A stretch of 64,000 nt of DNA from Nostoc sp. TH1S01 (lineage in GTDB: Bacteria; Cyanobacteriota; Cyanobacteriia; Cyanobacteriales; Nostocaceae): contig JAGKSW010000071.1 in the NCBI GenBank assembly GCA_018993265.1, forward strand, positions 1 through 64,000, written 5' to 3'. Below, one piece after another: positions 35,771 to 43,427 of this stretch. The notes under the pieces are model-generated. The model was not told where the DNA came from and did no database searches. It saw only the letters and a list, made by a program, of their open reading frames with translations. Each line of letters begins with the position of its first letter. Positions within the stretch are counted from its first letter, which is position 1. The translations under genes and the position numbers were made by a program.

Positions 35771-36484
35771 TTAAGCCGCGATTTTTTCTTCCAATGGTTT
35801 AAACGTCTTTTTGGTAGCACCGCAAATAGGACATTCCCAATCATCAGGAATCTCTTCAAAAGGTGTACCAGGTGCAATTCCCGAATCGGGATCGCCAGCT
35901 ACAGGATCATAAATCATGCTGCATTGACGACAAATCCATTTGCGAGTTTGGGGATCATCGCCAGCTACTCTGGTAGCGGCTTTTCCGCCATTTAATACTT
36001 CTAATGCTTCAGTGTAGCGATCGGCGTGGTAATTTTCGATAAACTTAAGCAAGCCAAAACGGTGTGCAGCTTCTCTAAATGTATTAGCGTGTTCGCCAGA
36101 TTCTTGCGCTTGCTTGAGAAATTCTGCGGCGGCGGGATTGTCGCGATCGCTTTTTGCGGCTTCGGCAAATTCGGGATACATTGTAGTGTATTCGTAAGTC
36201 TCACCTTCAATTGCTAAAGATAAGCAACGAGAGACAATTTGTTTTTTTTGTTCATCAGTTAAAGTCGCTGGATCTTCAACTACCAGTTCTGGATGCAACA
36301 ACTTAAAATGAGCAAAAGCATGTTCGGTTTCTTGTTCTGCGGTTTCACGAAATAGTTTCGCTAAATCCGAAAATCCTAATTTACTAGCAACTTTCGCAAA
36401 AAATAAATACTTGCGGTTAGCCATCGATTCACCACCGAAGGCTGCTTCTAAGTTATGCAGAGTAGTAATGTTGGATAAATCCAT
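35771..36484 (-). CDS. rbr: rubrerythrin
   Basis: 237 residues. An N-terminal ferritin-like di-iron domain (about 1-160; GGESMANRKYLFFAKVA and EQETEHAFAHF give Glu20, Glu52 and His55) joins a C-terminal rubredoxin domain with CRQC and CPIC ligands. Rubrerythrin reduces hydrogen peroxide in the cytoplasm and is common in heterocystous strains. The C-terminal tail, FKPLEEKIAA, closes the rubredoxin fold. It is monocistronic, with 286 bp to the TPR-side gene and a large repeat region upstream. Confidence 0.93.
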   Translation of the reverse strand: MDLSNITTLHNLEAAFGGESMANRKYLFFAKVASKLGFSDLAKLFRETAEQETEHAFAHFKLLHPELVVEDPATLTDEQKKQIVSRCLSLAIEGETYEYTTMYPEFAEAAKSDRDNPAAAEFLKQAQESGEHANTFREAAHRFGLLKFIENYHADRYTEALEVLNGGKAATRVAGDDPQTRKWICRQCSMIYDPVAGDPDSGIAPGTPFEEIPDDWECPICGATKKTFKPLEEKIAA

Positions 36485-36712
36485 AGTTTTGGATACCTGT
36501 AAACGAATAATGCCTAGTAAAAAAACAGGCTATAAATCAGGTTAATGAGCCAATTTTGTATAACAGAAAACGTTTTATACAAATTTTGTTTTCGCCCATC
36601 TTTCTTTACCTGTTTTGCCTGTTGTTCCAGGAAGATTATAAAACTAAAAAAGTTAGGTAAATTACAAATTAACTGGCTGAAAATTTCAAGATCAGCAATG
36701 CGACGTTCTAAG

Positions 36713-36883
36713 AGGATGTTTGAGAAGTCTAAATTATTACTCACCGGGCGATTGGAAATCGCGGCTACACAGACGAAACCCACCTACGTGGGTTTGAAAA
36801 TCTTGATTTTGTGTTAGTCCACGCAGGTGGACTTTGCTTGTGTAGTAGCGAATTCTATTCGCCCAATACTTTTCAAACATCAT
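36713..36883. mobile_element. MITE-like element, 171 bp, CTAAG target duplication
   Basis: The ends AGGATGTTTGAGAAGT and ACTTTTCAAACATCAT are inverted repeats. Inner stretches also pair (GGGCGATTGGAAATCGC with a GCGAATTCTATTCGCCC part, CCCACCTACGTGGG with CCACGCAGGTGG), so nearly the whole element can fold. CTAAG lies directly on both sides (36708-36712, 36884-36888), as expected for a 5-bp target duplication. There is no open reading frame, so a transposase must act in trans. Confidence 0.75.
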
Positions 36884-37064
36884 CTAAGCCTTGACGTGAA
36901 AGGACAGAGATTTAAATTTCTACTTGATTGAGTCCTGCGGTTTCGCCAGTGAGGGAGTCTGGCAAACGAACGCACTGGCTCATCAACTACCATGCTTCGG
37001 AGTGTAATGAAACTCTCAACTGTCGAGAATTCTTCTCGCCAGGGGACACTCAAATTTCAATGAG
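36884..37064. other. unexplained intergenic segment beside the MITE
   Basis: The 180 bp after the element contains GACAGTTGAGAG-type sequence (minus strand) and CGAGAAGAATTCTCG, a 15-bp palindrome near 37037. It may be the remnant of another IS, but no gene can be read. The flotillin stop lies at 37065. Confidence 0.35.
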
Positions 37065-39002
37065 TTAATCGTGTTCAGTGTTTTTGATAGTTGATGTTGA
37101 AGTAAATTCTAGGGAATTATTGCTGATTGTGTCATTGATGACTCTGCTGTTGCTTCGTACTAGTTGGCTGACTTGACCCAGTAATTCACCTAATTTTCCT
37201 TCATCAAGTAAGGTATTAATTAAGGCAAGTCCACTAGTGGATAGAAGTAATTTATTGATATCCTGACTACCGTTACTACCATTAGCTCCAGGAAATGAAT
37301 AAATGCGAGCATCACCTAAAACTCCTGGTTGTGGTGCTAGAGCAGTGACAATTTCTGGGAGTTTATCAGCTAATTCAGGCCAGATGGTTGTGATAATTTT
37401 GCTGGTGAGGTTGGCATTGCTGATGGTATTTTCGGCGGCAATTTTAACTTGTAACCCTTGTGCTTCTGCTAAGACTTGATCACGGTTAGCGGCGGCAAGG
37501 ATTCGAATTGCTTCGGCTTCCAATTCTGCCGCTTGCTGGGCTATCTCTGCTTGGCGTAAACGGCGGAAGGCATCGATTTCAACTAAGTTGCGATCGCTGA
37601 TACTTTTCTCTTGAGCTTCTCTTTCCGCCGCAATAATTGATAAACTTTTACTGCGTTCAGCTTTTTCAATTTCGCCTGCTGTATTCACTGATTCTTGTGC
37701 TTTGGCTTGTTCGGCTTGAGCGCGAAAGCTTTCGCTTTTTTTATTTGCAATGGCTATGGCAACATCTTCTTGTGCTAGTCTTGCCAATCTTTCTGACTCC
37801 ACTATCTGCACTTGGGCTTGAAACTTTTCAGACTCTACCTTTTGTTGACGGGAAATTTCGGCAATTTCTGCTTCCTGTTTTTGTAGTGCTTGTGTTACCT
37901 TTAGCTGTTTGTTACGTTCTTCCAGGGTAATATCTGCTTCGATTTGACTTTGTTGCAGAGATAATATTTTGCGAATTTCTTCTTCTTCAACTGATTTTTG
38001 TTGCAAGATTTTGGTGCGCTGGACTGTAGCTGCTTCTCTATCTTTTGCTTCTTGGATTTCTCTTTCCCGTTGGGCTTTTAGTGCTTCTACTTGCAATTTC
38101 TGCTCTAGTTTAGCACTTTCTTGTTCTTGAGCAATTTGCAGAGATCGCTTTTGGGCATCCAGTTCTTTTTGTTCAATTGCTACGTGAGTTGATAATTCAA
38201 CTTCCCGTTTTTGTTGGATGGAACGCTGAATAATTTCGGTTCGCAAGCGCACACCTTGAGCGTCAAAGAAATTATCTGGATCGTAGGTAACACTTTCTAA
38301 TATTTCGGAAATTGCAATATTATTAAGTGTCAGTCCCACTTTTTTCAAATCTGGGCCAACTAAGTTTAATACTTCCTGAGCAAACCCCAGTTTATCAGAA
38401 TCAATTTCTGCTAGTTCTTTGGTTTTAGCTGCGGCTCTAATGGCATCATCTGCCCTTTTTTCTAAAGCATTTTTAATATCTTCTGGAGTAATTTTGCTAC
38501 CATTTTGCGATAGTCTAGCAGCTGCCGTTAACACGTCTTCTTCTGAAGCATTAATACATACATAAAAAGTGACTTTAATATCGGCTCTCAGATAATCTTT
38601 GGTACGAACAGCTAGTTTATCAGTCCGTTCCACATCTATGGAAATTTCTCTTAATGGTACACGTGTTAATTGATGAAATCCTGGCAAGACAATACAACCA
38701 CCATAGAGAATCACTGATTTCTTTTTAATAAATAATCCCCCAGTTCTGACAAAGGCTTCGTTGTTGGGAGTCACTACATAAACCCGTGTGTAAGCAAACA
38801 GGCTGAATAACAACAATATAACTACAGCTACAATTACTCCCGGTATTACTAATCCAGTATTGATTTGAGCTATTGTGGGCTTGACTGTAATTGGTATTGT
38901 TTGAGCAATTAATTTTGTTTGATTCTGTTGTGGTTTTAATTGTGATAATGTCTCCGGTGGAATAGTTGGTAAAGACTGAATAAAAGTCAACCAAAATAAC
39001 AT
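37065..39002 (-). CDS. flotillin-like SPFH protein
   Basis: 645 residues. One membrane span (about residues 50-72, LVIPGVIVAVVILLLFSLFA) precedes an SPFH/band-7 domain (about 75-290, including RTKDYLRADIKVTFYVCIN). A long charged coiled coil follows (about 290-540, many EQAKAQE- and QAEIAQQ-type repeats), then a flotillin-type tail. Flotillins organise membrane microdomains. The gene follows a YqiJ-like gene by 22 bp, the arrangement of the yqiJ-yqiK pair. Confidence 0.88.
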   Translation of the reverse strand: MLFWLTFIQSLPTIPPETLSQLKPQQNQTKLIAQTIPITVKPTIAQINTGLVIPGVIVAVVILLLFSLFAYTRVYVVTPNNEAFVRTGGLFIKKKSVILYGGCIVLPGFHQLTRVPLREISIDVERTDKLAVRTKDYLRADIKVTFYVCINASEEDVLTAAARLSQNGSKITPEDIKNALEKRADDAIRAAAKTKELAEIDSDKLGFAQEVLNLVGPDLKKVGLTLNNIAISEILESVTYDPDNFFDAQGVRLRTEIIQRSIQQKREVELSTHVAIEQKELDAQKRSLQIAQEQESAKLEQKLQVEALKAQREREIQEAKDREAATVQRTKILQQKSVEEEEIRKILSLQQSQIEADITLEERNKQLKVTQALQKQEAEIAEISRQQKVESEKFQAQVQIVESERLARLAQEDVAIAIANKKSESFRAQAEQAKAQESVNTAGEIEKAERSKSLSIIAAEREAQEKSISDRNLVEIDAFRRLRQAEIAQQAAELEAEAIRILAAANRDQVLAEAQGLQVKIAAENTISNANLTSKIITTIWPELADKLPEIVTALAPQPGVLGDARIYSFPGANGSNGSQDINKLLLSTSGLALINTLLDEGKLGELLGQVSQLVRSNSRVINDTISNNSLEFTSTSTIKNTEHD

Positions 39003-39024
39003 ATTTTTCTCCTAATTTATGAGT

Positions 39025-39684
39025 TTAATTTTTAGGCTGTGAGTTTGTTAGCCAATATTCTTCATCAGCACTGTCTTTGGTAATAACCACATAAATTTGT
39101 TCCTTAAGTTCAATAATGAGAACTCTTTCTCCGCGTTGTGGGGCAATAGTTGCCCACTCTGCTAAAACAGCGCTAATAGTCAAAAGATTACGTTTTGCAT
39201 CTACTACGTCAACTTGCCCAATTTTGCCTTGATTTTCTCTAGGAATATAAAAAGTATTTACAATACCAATGCAACCAATTAGGCGCTCACTACTTACATC
39301 TTCTCCAAACTCTGCAAAGAGTCTACTAATTGGTTCTGCTATTAGTCTACCTATAAATAAACTGAGAATCAAAGAACAAATTAACACAATTCCACTAATC
39401 AAACCACCCAAACTACTGCCAAACCAAATATTTAATGTCAAACCAAAAATACCCCAAAAACTTAAATCTATTGCAAGTAATAAAATCAGTGGAGCTTTGC
39501 CAATACCTGCCCATCCTAACAATTCCCCAATCCCAAGTTCACTATCACTATCTGCATCGAAATCTACATCGCCATCAACATCAACGTCAATATTTTGTCT
39601 TCCAGAAATAATAATAAATATGAATAGCAAGACTCCCATTGCTAAGAAAATCCAATATGGCAAGTTAGCTTGATTAAGTAGCAT
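39025..39684 (-). CDS. YqiJ/NfeD-like membrane protein
   Basis: 219 residues. An N-terminal helix (about 9-28, YWIFLAMGVLLFIFII) is followed by an acidic DVDVDGDVDFDADSDSELG loop. Further membrane helices (about 65-140) and a C-terminal OB-like beta-domain (about 150-210, RGERVLIIELKEQIYVVI) complete it. This is the NfeD-clan layout that pairs with flotillins. The next gene, flotillin, starts 22 bp on, so the two are probably one operon. Confidence 0.82.
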   Translation of the reverse strand: MLLNQANLPYWIFLAMGVLLFIFIIISGRQNIDVDVDGDVDFDADSDSELGIGELLGWAGIGKAPLILLLAIDLSFWGIFGLTLNIWFGSSLGGLISGIVLICSLILSLFIGRLIAEPISRLFAEFGEDVSSERLIGCIGIVNTFYIPRENQGKIGQVDVVDAKRNLLTISAVLAEWATIAPQRGERVLIIELKEQIYVVITKDSADEEYWLTNSQPKN

Positions 39685-40205
39685 AATATTCTTTTAAAAA
39701 GAAAAAATATAATATGTAATTAGTACTTATTTTAGGGTTACTAAATGTAAAGTTTTTTAGATATATTACACATTACTTGGTTTATCTTATTTTAGAGAAG
39801 ATTTATCAAGTAAATCTGAGGTATGGTGTGTTATGGCTTTAGCCTAACGCACGCCAGATTATGATGGTGCGTTAGGCGATCGTATCTAGTTTTTGTGATG
39901 AATTAGCTCACACTCTGCGCCTAACACACCCTACGGGAATTTTATTTTTACTAAAATTCTGCTCACATAGCCAAGGAATAAACCTCCGAGAAGCATTTAT
40001 CTCCAAAGATTGAGAAGCAGCTACAGGATTCTGATTCATTTTTTCTGCCGCAATACGGTTCAGATAATGGAGAAGAGTATTAGGTTTAATCTGGATTAAA
40101 AGGCATTTCATCTCAACAAGGCTAGTTCAGTTTCAGTTCACAATTTCACTGGACTAAATCTGGATTTGAAAAAAATACAATGATGTGCATAGTAATGTAA
40201 AAGCC
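39685..40205. other. 521-bp intergenic region with one repeat
   Basis: Contains the 114-bp repeat at 39821-39934 and otherwise AT-rich DNA. A minus-strand frame at 39908-40111 is a low-quality shadow without ribosome site. Confidence 0.4.
39821..39934. repeat. 114-bp interspersed repeat (copy 1)
   Basis: Starts GTATGGTGTGTTATGGC and ends GCGCCTAACACACCCTAC, giving an imperfect terminal inverted repeat. GGTGCGTTAGGCG and CAGTTTTTGTGATGAATT-like inner sequence match copy 2 at 52657-52770. In copy 1 the first hairpin (GTGTGTTATGGC...GCCTAACGCAC) is inverted relative to copy 2. Confidence 0.75.
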
Positions 40206-40946
40206 TCAAACAGCCCCACCGTTGACGCGAATATTTTGCCCAGTAATCCAACGTGCTTCTTCACTAGCTAAAAAAGCTACCACGTCGGCAATTTCTTGAA
40301 CATCACCCAGCTTGTTAAAAGCTGACATTTGGGCTAAACGATTAATTTGTTCTGCGGTTTTGCCTTCGCGGAACAGTTCTGTATCTGTCGGGCCAGGAGA
40401 AACAACATTCACCGTAATTTCTTTAGCACCTAACTCCTTCGCCAACACCCGCGTTATTTGTTCCACTGCGCCTTTAGTTGCTGCATAAGCACTGTAAGTT
40501 GGCAACATCATAGCTGTGGTGGATGAAGAAAAGTTAATAATTCTGCCGCCTACTGCCATGTGTTGTGCAGCTTGTTGACAGGCAAAAAAAGTTCCTTTGA
40601 CATTAACAGCAAAGAGTTTGTCAAATTCTGCTTCTGTAATTTCTATAACTGGTTTGTAAAGAATTGTGCCAGCATTATTAACTAAAATATCGATTTTGCC
40701 AAAATGGGCAATGGTTTTTTGAAATAGCTGTTCAATATCAGCCACATTACCCACATCAGCTTGAACAGAAATTGCTTGTACTCCCAGCTTTTCAATTTCT
40801 GCCACAACTTCTTGGGCTTTAGCTGCATTCCCCGCATAATTAACTACGACAGATGCACCCTTTTGAGCTAATGTTAAAGCGATCGCTCTACCAATTCCCC
40901 GCGATGCACCAGTCACAATTGCAACTTTTCCTGTTAAAGCTGCCAT
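40206..40946 (-). CDS. SDR-family oxidoreductase, FabG-like
   Basis: 246 residues with a classical short-chain dehydrogenase layout: TGASRGIGRAIALTLA (cofactor), NNAGT, a Ser in FSSSTTAMM, and YSAYAATK for the catalytic Tyr-Lys. The C-terminus has WITGQNIRVNGG, which is typical of FabG-like 3-oxoacyl reductases and related dehydrogenases. An acidic residue after the second strand is absent (VVVNYAGN), consistent with NADP preference. Substrate unknown. Adjacent genes are unrelated. Confidence 0.88.
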   Translation of the reverse strand: MAALTGKVAIVTGASRGIGRAIALTLAQKGASVVVNYAGNAAKAQEVVAEIEKLGVQAISVQADVGNVADIEQLFQKTIAHFGKIDILVNNAGTILYKPVIEITEAEFDKLFAVNVKGTFFACQQAAQHMAVGGRIINFSSSTTAMMLPTYSAYAATKGAVEQITRVLAKELGAKEITVNVVSPGPTDTELFREGKTAEQINRLAQMSAFNKLGDVQEIADVVAFLASEEARWITGQNIRVNGGAV

Positions 40947-41030
40947 AAGTAAATCCTGCTTTACTAGCGATGAGTTGCTCTTAACCTATCGCACAAAGGT
41001 TAAATTTACCTATTGAGTATTTGTGTTTTT

Positions 41031-41070
41031 CACTCAGCACTCAGCACTCAGCACTCAGCACTCAGCACTA
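41031..41070. repeat. CACTCAG heptamer repeat overlapping a stop codon
   Basis: 5.7 copies of CACTCAG end at 41070. The last three bases are the TAG stop of the HlyD-type gene on the minus strand, so the array begins exactly at the end of the reading frame. The repeat unit also occurs at 24660. Confidence 0.9.
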
Positions 41071-42384
41071 AGACTCAGGAACAATTGGCACACCATCCCG
41101 AATATTCAGCAGTCCAGAAATAATAATTTGGTCTTCTGGCTGTAATCCTGCCAAAACTTGGTAATAATTATTTGTCATATTCCCTAACTTCACTTGCCTT
41201 TGTTGCGCTACTAATTGGGAAACTCCTTGAGGGGTCGTTTGCTGTTTAGCCACATAGACAAAAGTTTCACCCGCCACGCGAGTTACTGCGGTGGTCGGAA
41301 TTAAAACTCCTGGACGCTGATTCCAAATTACCCTTGTCCGGACTAATTGACCTGCCCTGAATTGCCCTTGGGCGTTATTAAACAATGCTTTAACTAATAT
41401 TGCTCGCGGTTCACTGTTAACATTGGGAGCAATTAAAAAGACTCGACTTGTACCCAAAACTTGCCCTTGAGAGTTAAGAATTTCCACAGGCATTCCCTTG
41501 CGTAATTTGGGGCCGCGCTCTAGTGGTAAAGTGAGGGCAACTTCTAAAGGTCGGGTTTCAGCAACGGTCATGAGTCGTGAAGAAGTCGTGACAAAATCAC
41601 CAACTTTTACCGAAATATCGCCCACCGTGCCAGCGAAGGGAGCCGTAATTTTGTCATACTGAAGTTGTGCTGGTGGTGGTTGGTTGTTGGCATTGGCTTG
41701 CTGGAGGGCATTTTCAGCTTGCAAGATACTAGCTTTTTGAGCTTGAATGCGGGAATTTACAGCATCCAGGTTAGCTTTTGCTGTCGCCAGCCGATTAGCA
41801 GATAAATCCTTAGCTTGTCGTGATATTGCGCCTTGGTCTGCTAAGTTAGCAGATTTTGCGTAATCTAATTGATTTGACTGCACCTCAGCTAACTTTGATA
41901 TTCGTTCTACTTCCAAAGCGCGGAGTGTGGCGCGGGCGCTTTCTAGAAGGGTGGCGGTTGCTTGAGTGGCACCACTATTGCTTAGGGCTGTGGGTTGTTG
42001 AGCTTTATAATCTATCTGAATAATCGGTGTACCTGTGGCAACAGTATCTCCTGACTTGACAAATATCTGGGTAACTTGGCCAGGAATTCTCGACTGGAGG
42101 TTTATAGAACGCCGAGATTCCAAACTAGCGATATAGTCTGCACTTTCCTCAATTGTGCCTAATTGCACAGGTGCGATTTTTGCTCTTACCCCTGGTGTTT
42201 GAGCATGAGTTGGCGGTGTTTGTTGTACAGGAGTAAGTAAACGCCAAGCGATCGCAACTCCACCCCCTACTATTAGTATTAAAGCTAACAATAATCGCCA
42301 CCATCGCCAATTTTTTTGAGATAGTGGCGATGATAGTTCCGTATCTTCTTTTTCAAAATCAATTTGAGGCTCAGGGGATGTCAT
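41068..42384 (-). CDS. HlyD/RND-type periplasmic adaptor (membrane fusion protein)
   Basis: 438 residues. One N-terminal membrane anchor (about residues 24-46, WWRLLLALILIVGGGVAIAW) is followed by a lipoyl-like half (QSRIPGQVTQIFVKSGDTVA), a helical hairpin (about 145-240) and a beta-barrel/MP part (PFAGTVGDISVKVGDFVTT and VLIPTTAVTRVAGETFVYVA). This is the adaptor of a tripartite efflux pump. The RND or ABC pump and outer-membrane factor are not next to it, so it may use a pump encoded elsewhere. A heptamer repeat ends at its stop codon. Confidence 0.87.
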   Translation of the reverse strand: MTSPEPQIDFEKEDTELSSPLSQKNWRWWRLLLALILIVGGGVAIAWRLLTPVQQTPPTHAQTPGVRAKIAPVQLGTIEESADYIASLESRRSINLQSRIPGQVTQIFVKSGDTVATGTPIIQIDYKAQQPTALSNSGATQATATLLESARATLRALEVERISKLAEVQSNQLDYAKSANLADQGAISRQAKDLSANRLATAKANLDAVNSRIQAQKASILQAENALQQANANNQPPPAQLQYDKITAPFAGTVGDISVKVGDFVTTSSRLMTVAETRPLEVALTLPLERGPKLRKGMPVEILNSQGQVLGTSRVFLIAPNVNSEPRAILVKALFNNAQGQFRAGQLVRTRVIWNQRPGVLIPTTAVTRVAGETFVYVAKQQTTPQGVSQLVAQQRQVKLGNMTNNYYQVLAGLQPEDQIIISGLLNIRDGVPIVPES

Positions 42385-43427
42385 GACTTATCAGGTTACT
42401 AAAATTAAAGTAAATAATTTTCGGTCTTTTTAGATGCAATCTACTGATATAGCATGAAGAGCAATAATAAATTCTATGTTAGCTCTGTCTCAATATACAG
42501 CTTTTGAGAACAGGTCTAATCTATCAAAAGGTCAATGATAAAAATTGAGACTGTGATAAGTTTTTTAACTGTCTTGTCAGTTATTGTAGAAAATCCTTGA
42601 ATCCTGATAATATAGTTAATTTTAAAATTCTTGGATAAAAATAAAATTTAATTTTTACAGTATTCTAGGTTAATTTAATTACAAATACTTACGAACTGTT
42701 ATGGTAATGCTGTATCTTTTTATCTATGAAAAATATCAATTAAATTGTATGAATTAATTTCTTCTTATATAAAAAATCCGGATCATCGGAGAAATGAATT
42801 AGATATACATAAACTCATATCCCCGACTTCTTTAAGAAGTTGGGGATATTTATATTGATGAATAATTTAATAGTGTCATAAATAAAGATTTGATAAATCA
42901 TGATGCATATAACTTGGCAATTTTCCGGAAACAGTTATAGTATCGATGCTTGTTTAAAGTATAAGTAATATCGCTGGAGCAACAACAAAATATTTGAATG
43001 CTGCATATCTTATTTAGTACAACGCTACCTGATTTATCAAACAGAATTCAATTCTGAATTCTGTGGGACACTTCGGCAAGCTCCCTTGCGCCTTGCTCAA
43101 GGCATCGCAGTGCGTCGCTGGCGGATAAATAAATGGTTTTAAGACTCCTACAAAATTTTCAATTTGGTGCTGCTTTTAGGTAGCGGATATTTTTCCCCCA
43201 CTGATTGCATTTTGAATTCTGAATTCTTCAATATGTGATTCCCGGCTTTGAGTATTTTGTTTGAGAAGTAAAACCTATCTATTGGAACTTACCGCAATTT
43301 CCCAGTGTATCTCCGCATGAAGTTCAATTAGAAAATCACTCTACCTTGGTAAATTTCCATCACCTGTTAAAGTTGGAGATTTAATTTTTCTGAGGGTTTC
43401 TCAAAATTTATTGATTTGTAATGACTC
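42385..43427. other. 1,043-bp intergenic region with repeats
   Basis: Between the adaptor gene and the NRPS-like gene. AT-rich in the first half, it contains the palindrome at 42817 and a mosaic of short palindromes at about 43070-43125 (ACACTTCGGCAAGC, CTTGCTCAAGGC, TGCGTCGCTGGC). TTTTGAATTCTGAATTCTT-like repeats occur near 43210. No gene is visible; the NRPS-like promoter must lie in the last 300 bp. Confidence 0.5.
42817..42849. repeat. dispersed GACTTCTT palindrome (copy 3)
   Basis: ATATCCCCGACTTCTT pairs with AAGAAGTTGGGGATAT (one C-A... G-T position), loop TAA-like. Related to the palindromes at 22529, 31343 and 49023. No TATAG ends accompany this copy. Confidence 0.7.

Noticed and set aside
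41068..42384. RND pump partner of the adaptor
   Set aside because: No large pump reading frame is on either side, so no tripartite operon is claimed.
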